Assembly: GCA_965227035.1 (NCBI GenBank) | Contig: OZ245724.1 | Span: 3,720,001 to 3,784,000 of the forward strand | DNA from: CBDDFQ01 sp965227035 | GTDB lineage: Bacteria > Pseudomonadota > Gammaproteobacteria > Burkholderiales > Burkholderiaceae_C | DNA: 64,000 bases | Direction: 5' to 3' | Shown here: in pieces, positions 1 through 8,934 of the stretch | Position numbering within the stretch: position 1 is the first letter of the stretch | Layout: each line of letters begins with the position of its first letter | Notes under the pieces: model-generated | What the model was told of the DNA's origin: nothing | Databases searched by the model: none | The model's input: only the letters and a program-made list of their open reading frames with translations | Made by a program: the position numbers and the translations under genes

Positions 1-1
1 C

Positions 2-886
2 AAGATGGTCGATTGGCGCGATGCCAAGGTCCACGTCCTCACCCACACGTTGCATTACGGCTGCGGCGCCTTCGAAGGCGTCCGGGCTTACAAAACCGAG
101 CAGGGCACAGCAATCTTCCGTTTGGCCGAACACACCGAACGTCTGTTCAACAGCGCAAAAATTCTGCGCATGAAGATTCCGTTCACGCAGCAAGAAGTCA
201 TCGATGCCCAGCGCGCCGTCGTTCGCGAAAACGATCTCGAGTCGTGCTATCTGCGTCCGCTCACATTTATCGGGTCCGAGAAGCTCGGCGTGAGTCCCAA
301 GGGGAACACGATTCACATGATGGTGGCTGCATGGGCCTGGGGTGCGTACCTTGGCGACGAAGGCATGAAGCGCGGCATTCGCGTGAAGACTTCGAGCTAC
401 ACGCGTCATCACGTGAACATCACCATGACGCAGGCGAAAACGGTGAGTAACTACACCAACTCGATTCTTGCGAACATGGAAGCGCTCGACGACGGCTACG
501 ACGAAGCACTGCTTCTCGATAGCTCGGGCTTCGTGAGCGAAGGCGCTGGCGAGAACATTTTCGTGATCAAAGGTGGTGTGGTGTACACGCCCGATTTATC
601 GGCGGGTGCGCTCAACGGCATCACGCGCAACACCGTGCTGCACATATGCAAAGACCTGGGCCTTGAACTCGTTCAGAAACGGATCACGCGCGACGAGGTG
701 TACATCTCCGACGAAGCGTTCTTCACCGGTACGGCAGCAGAAGTCACCCCCATTCGCGAACTCGATCGAATCGAATTGGGCAGCGGATCGCGCGGCCCGA
801 TCACCGAGAAAATTCAGTCTGCGTTCTTCGATATCGTCAACGGACGCAACCCGAAATACGCACATTGGCTCACGCCAGTGAAGTGA
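2..886 (+). CDS. ilvE: Branched-chain amino-acid aminotransferase, 5' end cut by the window
   Basis: PLP-dependent fold-type IV transaminase that interconverts Val/Leu/Ile and their 2-oxo acids in the cytoplasm. The reading frame is open to the window edge; the first Met at base 5 (MVDWRDAKVHV) lies inside a motif that full-length IlvE proteins have about 15 residues in, so the real start is upstream. Visible family features are HTLHYGCGAFEGVRAY near the N-terminus, the probable PLP lysine in TMTQAKTVSNY, and SEGAGENIF. It is followed 42 bases later by a small CHCC zinc-finger gene, a pairing typical of Burkholderiales. Confidence 0.95.
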   Translation, partial: KMVDWRDAKVHVLTHTLHYGCGAFEGVRAYKTEQGTAIFRLAEHTERLFNSAKILRMKIPFTQQEVIDAQRAVVRENDLESCYLRPLTFIGSEKLGVSPKGNTIHMMVAAWAWGAYLGDEGMKRGIRVKTSSYTRHHVNITMTQAKTVSNYTNSILANMEALDDGYDEALLLDSSGFVSEGAGENIFVIKGGVVYTPDLSAGALNGITRNTVLHICKDLGLELVQKRITRDEVYISDEAFFTGTAAEVTPIRELDRIELGSGSRGPITEKIQSAFFDIVNGRNPKYAHWLTPVK

Positions 887-928
887 TCGGTCGCGAAGCT
901 GCAAGCAACAAACACCACGAGATTCGAC

Positions 929-1138
929 ATGACTACAAGCTCCGATATTGAATTGCTGGCGACCGACCTGAATGCACAGGGCGGCGTTTACTGCCCGAGT
1001 CCGAAGGCAGACATGGCGCTCTGGAACAACCACCCCAAGGTGTATCTCGACGTCGCGCACACAGGCTCGGCCAAGTGCCCGTACTGCGGCACCGTGTATC
1101 GCCTGAAGGCGGGCGAAGTCGTCGGTCATCATCATTGA
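929..1138 (+). CDS. Small CHCC-type zinc-finger protein (NDUFS6-like)
   Basis: A 69-residue protein with the pattern Cys22 - His35 - CPYC (about 50-53), the zf-CHCC layout also found in the mitochondrial complex I accessory subunit NDUFS6. In betaproteobacteria it habitually follows ilvE, as here. A single zinc is probably bound by the Cys/His set; the bacterial role is not established. The His-rich C-terminus (GHHH) may also bind metal. No separate promoter is obvious, so co-transcription with ilvE is likely. Confidence 0.85.
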   Translation: MTTSSDIELLATDLNAQGGVYCPSPKADMALWNNHPKVYLDVAHTGSAKCPYCGTVYRLKAGEVVGHHH

Positions 1139-1169
1139 TTCGAACCCTGTCGATGGTGCGGTCGTCGGG

Positions 1170-2021
1170 ATGAGCGCCACCCTGAACGACGTGACCGTGA
1201 TCATGGTCACGTTCAACAGTGCGCATTGCCTCGACGCGCTAGCGGGGCCGCTCGCGGCGTTCCCTCACGTTGTCATCGTCGACAACGGAAGCGATGACGA
1301 CACGCCATCGCGCGCGCAAGCTGCTATCCGCCACGCGAAAGTCATCGCGAATGGCCGCAACCTCGGATTCGGCGCCGCCAACAACACCGCTTTGCGACAG
1401 GTCGCCACTCCGTATGCGTTGTTGCTCAACCCCGATTGCGAAGTGTCTGAGGCCGGCGTTCTGGAGTTGCTGAGCGTTGCGAAAAATTCAGCGCAAGTTG
1501 CGATCGTTGCACCGCAACTCATGCGTGGCCCCGACAGGCCAGAGGTGAATTACCGCTGGCCGTCGAATGCCTGGACGTCGAGCGGACCAGGCGCCGAGGG
1601 CGTGTGCTGCGTCGGCTTTGCGTGCGGTGCCGCGTTGCTGTTCGACATGACCTTGATGCGCGAAGTCGGCTTCTTCGACGAAGAGTTTTTTCTGTATTAC
1701 GAAGACGACGATTTGTGCCGGCGTGTCTTCGACAAGGGCTACGGCATCCTCATCGCGCCGCAGGTGAAGTTGCTACATCAGTCGCGCGGATCGGTGAAGG
1801 GAAAGCATCCGTGGAAGTCGGAATACCTGCGCGGGTTTCATCACGCGCAATCGAAAATTCGCTTCACGAAAAAGTATCAGGGCGAAGTCGTTGCCGAGAA
1901 GCTTCGCAAGAAAGTGTTGATGTCGGCCATCGCCGCCATGCCGCTTCGACTGCTTGCCCCGAGTCCGTCGCAGGTGGCGCGTCTTGCGGGTCGAATCGGC
2001 GGTCTCTGGGGCTACAAGTAA
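1170..2021 (+). CDS. Family 2 glycosyltransferase (rhamnosyltransferase-like)
   Basis: A 283-residue GT-A fold glycosyltransferase. It opens with the nucleotide-sugar-binding strand VTVIMVTFNS, followed by VIVDNGSDDDT and the NPDCEV motif that takes the place of DXD in the WbbL/rhamnosyltransferase branch. GFFDEEFFLYYEDDDLC is the acceptor-side acidic motif. The likely role is addition of a sugar to surface polysaccharide or lipopolysaccharide at the inner face of the membrane; donor and acceptor cannot be read from sequence. It starts 31 bases after the zinc-finger gene and ends convergently, 9 bases from the histidine kinase on the other strand. Confidence 0.85.
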   Translation: MSATLNDVTVIMVTFNSAHCLDALAGPLAAFPHVVIVDNGSDDDTPSRAQAAIRHAKVIANGRNLGFGAANNTALRQVATPYALLLNPDCEVSEAGVLELLSVAKNSAQVAIVAPQLMRGPDRPEVNYRWPSNAWTSSGPGAEGVCCVGFACGAALLFDMTLMREVGFFDEEFFLYYEDDDLCRRVFDKGYGILIAPQVKLLHQSRGSVKGKHPWKSEYLRGFHHAQSKIRFTKKYQGEVVAEKLRKKVLMSAIAAMPLRLLAPSPSQVARLAGRIGGLWGYK

Positions 2022-2030
2022 GTTGCTGTT

Positions 2031-3293
2031 TTACGCGTCGTAAGCCGGCAGCTTCACGACGAACACCGCGCCTTCGCCCTCGCGGCCTTCGCAGTAAACG
2101 GTGCCCGAATGACGCTCGACGATAGAGCGAACCAGCGCCAAACCCAGTCCCACGCCGCCCTCGCGTTCGCTAGCACCAGGCAGTCGGTAGAACGGCTCGA
2201 AGATGCGTTCTCTTAGAGCGACTGGCACACCAGGCCCTTGATCGGCAACACGAATGACGACCTGTCGACCTTCGCGCGAAATATAGAGTTGCGCTTCGCC
2301 GTTGCTGTACCTGTGCGCGTTCTCCAGCAGATTGCGGATCACGCGGCGCAACAGGCGCGGCACACCGCGCACCAGCGCTTCATCGCCCGAGCACATCAGG
2401 CTCATCTCCACGTTCGATCGCGCGCATTCTTCTGCGGCGAGTCCCGCCAGATCGATCTGCTCGATGGTGCCGATGTCGGCTTCCTTCGCGTCGAGCCGAC
2501 TGGCCAGCAAGATCTCGTCGATCAACTGATCGAGCTCCGACAGGTTGCGCAAGATTTCGGTCTTGAACGCGGGCGACGGGCTGGCACTCATCAGCTCCAT
2601 GCCCATGCGAATCCGGGTGAGCGGCGATCGCAATTCGTGCGACGCGTTGGCGAGCAAAGATTTATGCGATTTCACGAGCGTCTCGACCCGCTCGGCCGAC
2701 AGGTTGAATTGCCGCGACAGGAACGCCACCTCGTCGTTGCCCTTGATGGGCAATCGATGGGACAAATCGCCTGCGCCCCACTGCGCCACGCCTTGCTGCA
2801 GCAGTTCGAGCCGTCGCGTGAGCTTGCGAATGATCGGGTAAGTGGCAAGTGCGACTGCGACACCCACCAAACCTAGAGTCCAGAGAAATCCGAAAGGCGG
2901 CTGTTGCCAGAACGAGCGTTTCTGGCGAGGAAGATGAATGCTGAGCGCTTCACCGTTGGCCATCTGCACGATGAATTCGGGACCCGGGCCTAGCGTTCCG
3001 GGAGCCGGAAATTTGCTCGCAGGCCCCGACTCGATCCGAGGCTTGTCGTCATCGTCGTCGCGCTGCGAACGAATGCCGTGCGGCCCTCCGCGCGATTGTC
3101 CGCGCCCGATGATCTCGCCGGTTTCGCTTCGCACCACGGCGTCGCGCAATGGCGGGTCTGCGGCCATGCGCCAGGCCCAACCCACCAGAAATGTGAGTAC
3201 CGCTACCGCAAGAATTACAGCGAGCCAGATGCGCAAATAAAGGCGGTTGCCCATGGCTCGCAACGGACGTGCAACGGACGAAGGCGCCACCAC
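2031..3293 (-). CDS. Two-component sensor histidine kinase
   Basis: A 420-residue inner-membrane HisKA/HATPase_c kinase. TM1 is about residues 22-41 and TM2 about 134-153, enclosing a periplasmic loop with an unusual run of five Asp (79-83) that could bind cations. HAMP follows, then the phosphoacceptor His219 in SHELRSPLTR, N-box NLLENAHRYS, G1 DQGPGVP and G2 GLGLALV. The start is GTG at 3293, with an AGGA ribosome site and a 3-base gap from the regulator stop; an internal ATG at 3254 (MGNRLYLR) is the alternative. It forms an operon with the upstream OmpR-type regulator. The signal is unknown. Confidence 0.9.
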   Translation of the reverse strand: MVAPSSVARPLRAMGNRLYLRIWLAVILAVAVLTFLVGWAWRMAADPPLRDAVVRSETGEIIGRGQSRGGPHGIRSQRDDDDDKPRIESGPASKFPAPGTLGPGPEFIVQMANGEALSIHLPRQKRSFWQQPPFGFLWTLGLVGVAVALATYPIIRKLTRRLELLQQGVAQWGAGDLSHRLPIKGNDEVAFLSRQFNLSAERVETLVKSHKSLLANASHELRSPLTRIRMGMELMSASPSPAFKTEILRNLSELDQLIDEILLASRLDAKEADIGTIEQIDLAGLAAEECARSNVEMSLMCSGDEALVRGVPRLLRRVIRNLLENAHRYSNGEAQLYISREGRQVVIRVADQGPGVPVALRERIFEPFYRLPGASEREGGVGLGLALVRSIVERHSGTVYCEGREGEGAVFVVKLPAYDA

Positions 3294-3296
3294 CGA

Positions 3297-4016
3297 TCAG
3301 TCCTGCTGTTTGGCGAACACGTAGCCGACGCCGCGAACGGTCAGGATCCGTTTCGGATTCTTCGCGTCTTCTTCGATGGCCGCACGAATGCGCCCCATGT
3401 GCACGTCGATCGAGCGATCGAATGCTTCGAGTTCACGCCCGCGCACGGCTTCCATGATCTGATCGCGAGTCAGCACTCGGCCAGCGCGTTCCGCAAGCGC
3501 GATGAGCAAATCGAACTGATACGAAGTGAGTTCTGCCGGCTTGCCGCCGACAGTGACGGTGCGCGCATCGCGATCGAGCTCGAGCGATCCGAACTGCAGG
3601 AGTTTGCTCGAAGGTGCGGCTGCGTCGCCTCCCTTGCGGCGAAGAATCGCGCGAATACGGGCAAGCAGTTCGCGAGGCTCGAACGGTTTGGGAAGATAGT
3701 CGTCGGCACCGAGCTCGAGCCCGATGATGCGATCCATAGGATCGCCCTTGGCGGTGAGCATCAGCACAGGAATCTGCGCGACCGGTCCGGGAAGGGCGCG
3801 GACTCGGCGGCACACTTCGAGGCCATCGATATCGGGCAGCATCAGGTCGAGAACGATGAGTTCAGGAAGCTGGGATCCGTTCGAGTCTTGCAGGCGCGAG
3901 AGTCCGTCTTTGCCATCGACCGCGTGAGCCACGTTGAAGCCCGATTGGGCGAGGTACTCACCGACCATGCCGGCCAGTCGGGAGTCGTCTTCGATCATGA
4001 GCAGTTGTGTTGTCAT
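3297..4016 (-). CDS. OmpR/PhoB-family response regulator
   Basis: A 239-residue protein with an N-terminal receiver domain (acidic pocket ED-D, phosphoacceptor Asp57 in VLDLMLPD, Lys near 109 in LPKPF) and a C-terminal winged helix ending in RTVRGVGYVF-type sequence (here LTVRGVGYVFAKQ). The ATG at 4016 (MTTQLLMIEDD) is preferred over an upstream in-frame start at 4046, because receiver domains begin immediately before the first strand. It is the partner of the kinase encoded 3 bases downstream. Target genes are not identifiable from this window. Confidence 0.92.
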   Translation of the reverse strand: MTTQLLMIEDDSRLAGMVGEYLAQSGFNVAHAVDGKDGLSRLQDSNGSQLPELIVLDLMLPDIDGLEVCRRVRALPGPVAQIPVLMLTAKGDPMDRIIGLELGADDYLPKPFEPRELLARIRAILRRKGGDAAAPSSKLLQFGSLELDRDARTVTVGGKPAELTSYQFDLLIALAERAGRVLTRDQIMEAVRGRELEAFDRSIDVHMGRIRAAIEEDAKNPKRILTVRGVGYVFAKQQD

Positions 4017-4098
4017 CGTTTTTCCATGTTGACCGCACGGCGGCAAACGGGGATATCTCTAGCGTAAAGATAAGTAAACAACTTTAAGCGCTGGGGTG

Positions 4099-5478
4099 CT
4101 ATCTGGGCACTTTGGCCGCTCTCGACGCCAATGCCACAAGAATCAATACCGGCACGCCCAGCAACGCGGTGGACAGGAAGAAATTGGAATACCCGTAGGC
4201 GTCGACATAGGTTCCGGAGAAGCCCCCGAGCCACTTCGGCAGCAGCAACATGAGCGAGCTGAAGATGGCGTACTGGGTGGCGGAATAGCTGATGTTGGTG
4301 AGTCCTGACAGATACGCAATGAAGGCCGCGGATGCAATACCACTAGCCAGATTGTCTGCAGAGATGACCAGGATGAGTGAGGTCACATCGTGCCCGCGCG
4401 TCGCGAGCCATGCGAACAGCACGTTGGTGAGGGCACTCAACACGGCTCCCAGCATCAACACGCGCATGACGCCAAATCTGAGAGAAAGGCTGCCCCCTAC
4501 GAACGCGCCCACCAGAGTCATGATCACGCCGTAAATTTTGCTGACCGTGGCCACTTCGTCCTTCGTGTAGCCCATGTCGACATAGAACGGGTTGGCCATG
4601 ATGCCCATCACCACATCGCTGATGCGATAGAGCGCGATTAACGAAAGCACCAGCACCGCCTGCCATTTGTAGCGTGAGATGAAATCGGCGAAAGGGTCGA
4701 TCAGCGCGGTTCGCAGCCATTCGCCTACGGATCTTGCTGGCGGAAGCTCGCGTCGCACTGGCTCACGGGAAATGAGCACCGTGATCACTCCGACCAGCAT
4801 CGACGCTGCCATCGCGAGGTACGCGGTTCGCCACGCTTCATGCTGATAGGAGCCCGCATCGGCAACTTCGGCTCTAGCGGCAAGCCACAGCACGCCGGCG
4901 CCGGCCCAGATCATCGCGAGGCGATAGCCTGTCTGGTAGGTAGCTGCCAGTGCCGCCTGATGCTGTGTGTCCGCCGATTCGATGCGAAACGCGTCCAGCG
5001 CGATGTCCTGTGTTGCCGCGGCGAAGGCGACGAGCAAAGCGAACATAACGACAGGCTGTAGACCGGCCCGAGGATCGGCGACCGCCATGCCTACGAGGCC
5101 TGCCATGACTGCGACCTGCGAAAGAAGCAGCCAGCTGCGGCGGCGTCCGAACCAGCCATGAAGAAGTGGAATGGGAAGGCGGTCCACCAGCGGCGCCCAA
5201 GCCCATTTGAACCCGTACGCAAGCGCAACCCACGACAGCTTGCCAATGGTGGAACGGTCGATACCTGCTTCGCGGAGTCGAAAGCTCAGGGTGCCGAGGA
5301 CCAGCAATAAAGGGAGTCCTGCCGCGAAGCCGAGTGCCAGCATTCGCAGACTGGCGGGTTCCAGGTACACCGCGATGGCCTCACGCCACGAGAAGCGCGA
5401 CGGCGCATCTGCAGAGGGTGATACCGCGCCTTCCGGATTTGTGGAGACTGAAGTTGTAATGGAGGTTTTTTCTGACAT
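4099..5478 (-). CDS. AmpG-like muropeptide / MFS permease
   Basis: A 459-residue polytopic membrane protein. After a roughly 30-residue hydrophilic N-terminus, the first membrane segments carry the AmpG-type signature GFAAGLPLLLVLGTLSFRLR followed by STIGKLSWVALAYGFKWAWAP and DRLPIP. AmpG proteins import anhydro-muropeptides from the periplasm for cell-wall recycling; assignment rests on this family resemblance, and other MFS substrates are possible. It is transcribed away from the M48 protease with 31-76 bases between starts, so both promoters share that short gap. Confidence 0.8.
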   Translation of the reverse strand: MSEKTSITTSVSTNPEGAVSPSADAPSRFSWREAIAVYLEPASLRMLALGFAAGLPLLLVLGTLSFRLREAGIDRSTIGKLSWVALAYGFKWAWAPLVDRLPIPLLHGWFGRRRSWLLLSQVAVMAGLVGMAVADPRAGLQPVVMFALLVAFAAATQDIALDAFRIESADTQHQAALAATYQTGYRLAMIWAGAGVLWLAARAEVADAGSYQHEAWRTAYLAMAASMLVGVITVLISREPVRRELPPARSVGEWLRTALIDPFADFISRYKWQAVLVLSLIALYRISDVVMGIMANPFYVDMGYTKDEVATVSKIYGVIMTLVGAFVGGSLSLRFGVMRVLMLGAVLSALTNVLFAWLATRGHDVTSLILVISADNLASGIASAAFIAYLSGLTNISYSATQYAIFSSLMLLLPKWLGGFSGTYVDAYGYSNFFLSTALLGVPVLILVALASRAAKVPR

Positions 5479-5509
5479 CGGAACGCTGATTTCTCACTAT
5501 TATTGGCCG

Positions 5510-6379
5510 ATGTGCTGGCTATGCGATTCAAAAACTAAAGTAAACGAGGGGGCGTTGTCGAAAGGCGGCGTCGGTTGGTCTGCGCGACGCGGATTTTTGT
5601 TGGCCGCAGGCGCCTCGATCGCGGCTCCCGCGCTTGCCCAGGTCGACGTCGGCAGCGGCTCGCAGATCCGATCGCTGGTGCCGGCTGCGGAACTCGAATC
5701 GGCGTCGAAACAGCAGTACGACAAGATGCTCGCAGAAGCCCGCGCCCAGAACGCGCTGGCATCGGACGGTAATCCGCAGTTGCAGCGCATCCGGGCCATT
5801 TCACAGCGAATCATTCCGTTCAGCTACGCCTGGAACGACGCCGCGAAGGGCTGGAAGTGGGAAGTGAATCTGATCGGGAGCAAGCAGGTCAACGCGTTCT
5901 GCATGCCCGGCGGAAAAATCGCTTTCTACACCGGCATCCTCGACACCCTGAAGCTCACCGACGACGAGGCGGCCATGGTCATGGGCCACGAAATGGCGCA
6001 TGCGCTACGTGAGCATGCAAGAGCACGGGTCGCTAAAAACGCAGTCACACAAAATGCGTTGTCGATAGGCGCGCAATTGTTGGGGCTCGGCGACCTCGGC
6101 AACGTTGCTGCCAATCTGGGCACGCAACTCATCACCTTGAAGTTCAGCCGCGAAGACGAAACCGAAGCCGACCTGGTAGGTCTGGAGCTCGCGGCAAGAG
6201 CCGGCTACAACCCGAACGCGTCGGTGACGCTCTGGGAAAAGATGGCGTCGGCATCCGGCGCTGCGGGTCCCGGCTTTTTGTCGACCCACCCTACCGGGCC
6301 GGATCGAATTCGCCAATTGCAGGCCAACATTCCCAAGGTTCAGGGGCTCTACGAACAGGCTCGCCGCGGTCGCGGCTGA
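5510..6379 (+). CDS. M48-family zinc metalloprotease with Tat-like leader
   Basis: A 289-residue periplasmic or membrane-associated peptidase of the M48B (LoiP/BepA-like) type. The zinc motif HEMAH lies near residue 160, with the third ligand Glu in EDETEADLVGLE near 222. The leader reads ARRGFLLAAGASIAAPALAQ: a twin-arginine pair before a mild hydrophobic stretch and an AxA cleavage site, which resembles a Tat signal. The start is uncertain: ATG 5510 has no clear ribosome site, whereas an in-frame TTG at 5555 sits just after a GAGGGGG tract and would give a 274-residue protein with a more usual leader. Likely role: envelope protein quality control. Confidence 0.85.
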   Translation: MCWLCDSKTKVNEGALSKGGVGWSARRGFLLAAGASIAAPALAQVDVGSGSQIRSLVPAAELESASKQQYDKMLAEARAQNALASDGNPQLQRIRAISQRIIPFSYAWNDAAKGWKWEVNLIGSKQVNAFCMPGGKIAFYTGILDTLKLTDDEAAMVMGHEMAHALREHARARVAKNAVTQNALSIGAQLLGLGDLGNVAANLGTQLITLKFSREDETEADLVGLELAARAGYNPNASVTLWEKMASASGAAGPGFLSTHPTGPDRIRQLQANIPKVQGLYEQARRGRG

Positions 6380-6383
6380 GCGT

Positions 6384-7022
6384 TCAGGTCCCACCCACGT
6401 ACGGATTCGATTTTCTTTCGCGACCGAACGTGCTTTCCGGGCCGTGTCCGGGAATGAACACCGTGTCATCACCCATCGGCCAGAGCCTTTGCGTAATGCT
6501 CGCAATCAACGTGGCGTGATCGCCTTTCGGGAAATCGGTACGTCCTATCGATCCCGCGAACAACACATCGCCCACGAACGCCCGTTTGATGTCGGGTGAG
6601 TAGAACACCACGTGTCCTGGCGTATGACCCGGCGTGTGCCTCACCTGAAGCGTGCTGTTGCCGATGCTCACCGTGTCGCCGTCGTGAAGCCAGCGAGTCG
6701 GCGTGAATGCATCCGCATGCGGAAAGCCGAACATCTTCGATTGCTGCGGCAAGCCGTCTATCCAGAACTGATCGCCTTCTTCGGGGCCGATGATCGGGAG
6801 CGACAGCTTGTTTGCCAACTCCGCCGTGCCGCCGGCATGGTCGATGTGGGCGTGGGTAAGCCAGATCTGCTCGAGGCCTAGTTTTCGATCGGTGACTTCC
6901 TGCAACAGAAGGTCCAAATCGCCGCCGGGATCGATCACGGCGGCTTTCATGGTTTCGTCACACCAAACCAGTGAGCAGTTCTGCTGGAATTGGGTGACGG
7001 GGATCGTGAGGTAGTGGAGCAT
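6384..7022 (-). CDS. MBL-fold metallo-hydrolase (glyoxalase II-like, YcbL type)
   Basis: A 212-residue metallo-beta-lactamase-fold hydrolase. The binuclear metal motif HAHIDH is at residues 57-62 (LTHAHIDHAGG), followed by HTPGHTPGHVVFY, FVGDVLFAGSIGRTDFP and FIPGHGPESTFG near the C-terminus. Family members hydrolyse thioesters such as S-lactoylglutathione or related compounds; the short length, without the GloB C-terminal substrate domain, suits the YcbL-like group. The start MLHYLTIPV at 7022 is chosen over the longer frame to 7157 because the latter would run into the divergent lipoprotein gene. It converges with the M48 gene. Confidence 0.88.
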   Translation of the reverse strand: MLHYLTIPVTQFQQNCSLVWCDETMKAAVIDPGGDLDLLLQEVTDRKLGLEQIWLTHAHIDHAGGTAELANKLSLPIIGPEEGDQFWIDGLPQQSKMFGFPHADAFTPTRWLHDGDTVSIGNSTLQVRHTPGHTPGHVVFYSPDIKRAFVGDVLFAGSIGRTDFPKGDHATLIASITQRLWPMGDDTVFIPGHGPESTFGRERKSNPYVGGT

Positions 7023-7147
7023 GGGTCGATGGTATTGAATATTTTGTAAGGCAATGGAATAAAAGGCTTGCCGCTCGTGTTTACGTTCATGCAATCCTGC
7101 AAAGTGCCACTGCAACCTCTCAACTAGTCCATCAACAGGAAAATTCC

Positions 7148-7546
7148 ATGACAACAAACCTGATCAAAAAGACAATCCTCACCAGCGCGCTGCTCGGCAG
7201 CATGTTGCTCACCGCTTGCGGCTCCATGATGATGGGATCGTCGCCCGCCATGATGTCCAACGGCGTGATGGTCGCGCCCAACGGCATGACTCTCTACACC
7301 TGGGATCGCGATACGGTCGGTGGAGGCAAGAGCGGCTGTAACGCCCAATGCGCCACGCTCTGGCCCGCCTATTTCGCGCCCAACGCGGCATCCGATTCCG
7401 GCGACTACACCATCATCACGCGCGACGATGGCGCACGCCAATACGCCTACAAAGGCAAGCCGCTGTATTACTTCTCGCGCGACACCAAGCCAGGTGAGAT
7501 GACCGGCGACGGCTTCGCCAACAACATCTGGCACGTCGTCAAGTAA
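7148..7546 (+). CDS. Secreted-repeat (COG4315-type) lipoprotein
   Basis: A 132-residue predicted lipoprotein: positively charged start, hydrophobic stretch, then lipobox LLTAC with Cys24. The mature part has the repeated Y-x4-D style motif of COG4315 proteins (MTLYTWDRD, then KPLYYFSRD), plus GCNAQCATLWPAY and a final NIWHVV. The family is common beside ECF sigma factors but has no proven activity. The gene is 15 bases upstream of the sigma gene and is probably in the same operon and regulon. Confidence 0.85.
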   Translation: MTTNLIKKTILTSALLGSMLLTACGSMMMGSSPAMMSNGVMVAPNGMTLYTWDRDTVGGGKSGCNAQCATLWPAYFAPNAASDSGDYTIITRDDGARQYAYKGKPLYYFSRDTKPGEMTGDGFANNIWHVVK

Positions 7547-7561
7547 TCGGCCGCCAACCTG

Positions 7562-8113
7562 ATGAGCGTCGAGCGCACGCTGGTTCACATTCCGCAGTTG
7601 CGCCGGTATGCGCGGCTGCTGACGGGTGACTCCACGCGCGCCGACGACTTGGTGCAGGACACGCTCGAGCGGGCCTGTCGCAAGTGGACGCTCTGGCGTC
7701 CGCAGCCCGATGGGTCGGGGCTTCGCGGATGGCTGCTCTCGATGATGCACAACGTGTACCTCAATCAGATCCGCGACAACCGGAATGATGAGGGTCACGA
7801 AGAGCTCACCGAGCAGCACCACCCGTCCTACGACCCTTTCGCCCAGCAGCCCGAAATTCTCGATCTCGAACAGGCGCTGCTGCGAATCAGCGCGCCGCTT
7901 CGGCAAATCATCTTGTTGATTTGCGTCGAAGAAATGTCTTATGCCGATGCGGCGAAAGTTGCCGGCGTGCCCGTGGGCACGGTGATGTCCCGGTTATCTC
8001 GCGGACGCGAACAATTGAGGCAGTTGATGTCGGGAGAAAGTCCGGCATCTACTGCCACGGAAGAACCCCACGAAAAGGCACTCAAGCTGGTGCCGCAGAA
8101 AAAAGCAGGCTGA
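7562..8113 (+). CDS. ECF-family RNA polymerase sigma factor
   Basis: A 183-residue group 4 sigma factor. Region 2 is at about residues 10-75 (DDLVQDTLERA, GWLLSMMHN) and region 4 at about 105-160 (LRQIILLICVEEMSYADAAK, VPVGTVMSRLSRGR), joined by a short acidic/His-rich linker. It is followed 4 bases later by a membrane anti-sigma factor, so it is probably held inactive at the membrane until an envelope or oxidative signal. It likely transcribes its own operon with the upstream lipoprotein gene. Confidence 0.93.
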   Translation: MSVERTLVHIPQLRRYARLLTGDSTRADDLVQDTLERACRKWTLWRPQPDGSGLRGWLLSMMHNVYLNQIRDNRNDEGHEELTEQHHPSYDPFAQQPEILDLEQALLRISAPLRQIILLICVEEMSYADAAKVAGVPVGTVMSRLSRGREQLRQLMSGESPASTATEEPHEKALKLVPQKKAG

Positions 8114-8117
8114 GGCC

Positions 8118-8930
8118 ATGAGCACCGAACGTACCGATCTGAACAACAACCCGACGGAGGTGACCGAGGCCGAATTGCACGCCTGGGTCGACGGCCAGTT
8201 GTCGAACGATCGGGTTGCTGCGGTGACCGACTGGCTGCTTCGCCATCCGGAAGACGCGGTGCGGGTGCAGGCCTGGAAGCAGCAGCGCTTGTCTTTCAAG
8301 TCTTTGCATCGCGATGTTCTCGATGCACCGGTGCCGATTGCGTTGGCTCGTGCCGTCAAGCCGCGGTGGAGTGGAATGGAAAAACTCGCAGCGCAAGCGA
8401 TCGCAGCTTTGCTCTTGCTCGCAGTCGGATTCGGCGGAGGCTGGTGGTTGCACTCAGGCAAATACGACACAGGAATGTCTAGTGCATCGTTGCCGCAGTT
8501 CGTTCGCGAAGCTGCAGTTGCCTACGCCGTGTACGCGCCGGAAAAGCGCCATCCTGTCGAAGTGACTGCCGATCAGCAGGCGCATCTGGTGCAGTGGCTC
8601 TCTCGCCGGGTTGGCGCCGACCTCAAGGCCCCGGTACTCACCCCAGATGGATTCGAATTGATGGGCGGACGTCTGTTGCCTGGCGAGAAAGGCGAGGCGC
8701 GCGCACAGTTCATGTACGAGAACGCGCAGGGTAATCGGGTGACCTTGCATGTGGCGTCGCTGCTCGGAAGTCAAACCCGCGAAACAGGAGCCTTCAGTTT
8801 TGTGGCGACCGGAAAAACGCAGAACTTCTATTGGGTCGATGGCAAGCTCGGCTACGCGCTCAGCGGCGACGTCCCGAAATCGACGCTCGCGCAATTGGCG
8901 CAAACCTCTTACGCGCAACTCGCGAAATAG
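8118..8930 (+). CDS. Membrane-bound anti-sigma factor
   Basis: A 270-residue protein with an N-terminal anti-sigma domain (about 15-80; ELHAWVDGQLS is typical of RsiW/ChrR-like inhibitors), one transmembrane helix at about 91-112, and a periplasmic C-terminal domain of about 150 residues with no recognised enzyme motif. The position, 4 bases after the ECF sigma gene, marks it as the cognate inhibitor. No classical His-x3-Cys-x2-Cys zinc motif is visible, so it is probably a zinc-free type. It converges with dinG, 4 bases apart. Confidence 0.85.
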   Translation: MSTERTDLNNNPTEVTEAELHAWVDGQLSNDRVAAVTDWLLRHPEDAVRVQAWKQQRLSFKSLHRDVLDAPVPIALARAVKPRWSGMEKLAAQAIAALLLLAVGFGGGWWLHSGKYDTGMSSASLPQFVREAAVAYAVYAPEKRHPVEVTADQQAHLVQWLSRRVGADLKAPVLTPDGFELMGGRLLPGEKGEARAQFMYENAQGNRVTLHVASLLGSQTRETGAFSFVATGKTQNFYWVDGKLGYALSGDVPKSTLAQLAQTSYAQLAK

Positions 8931-8934
8931 AGAT

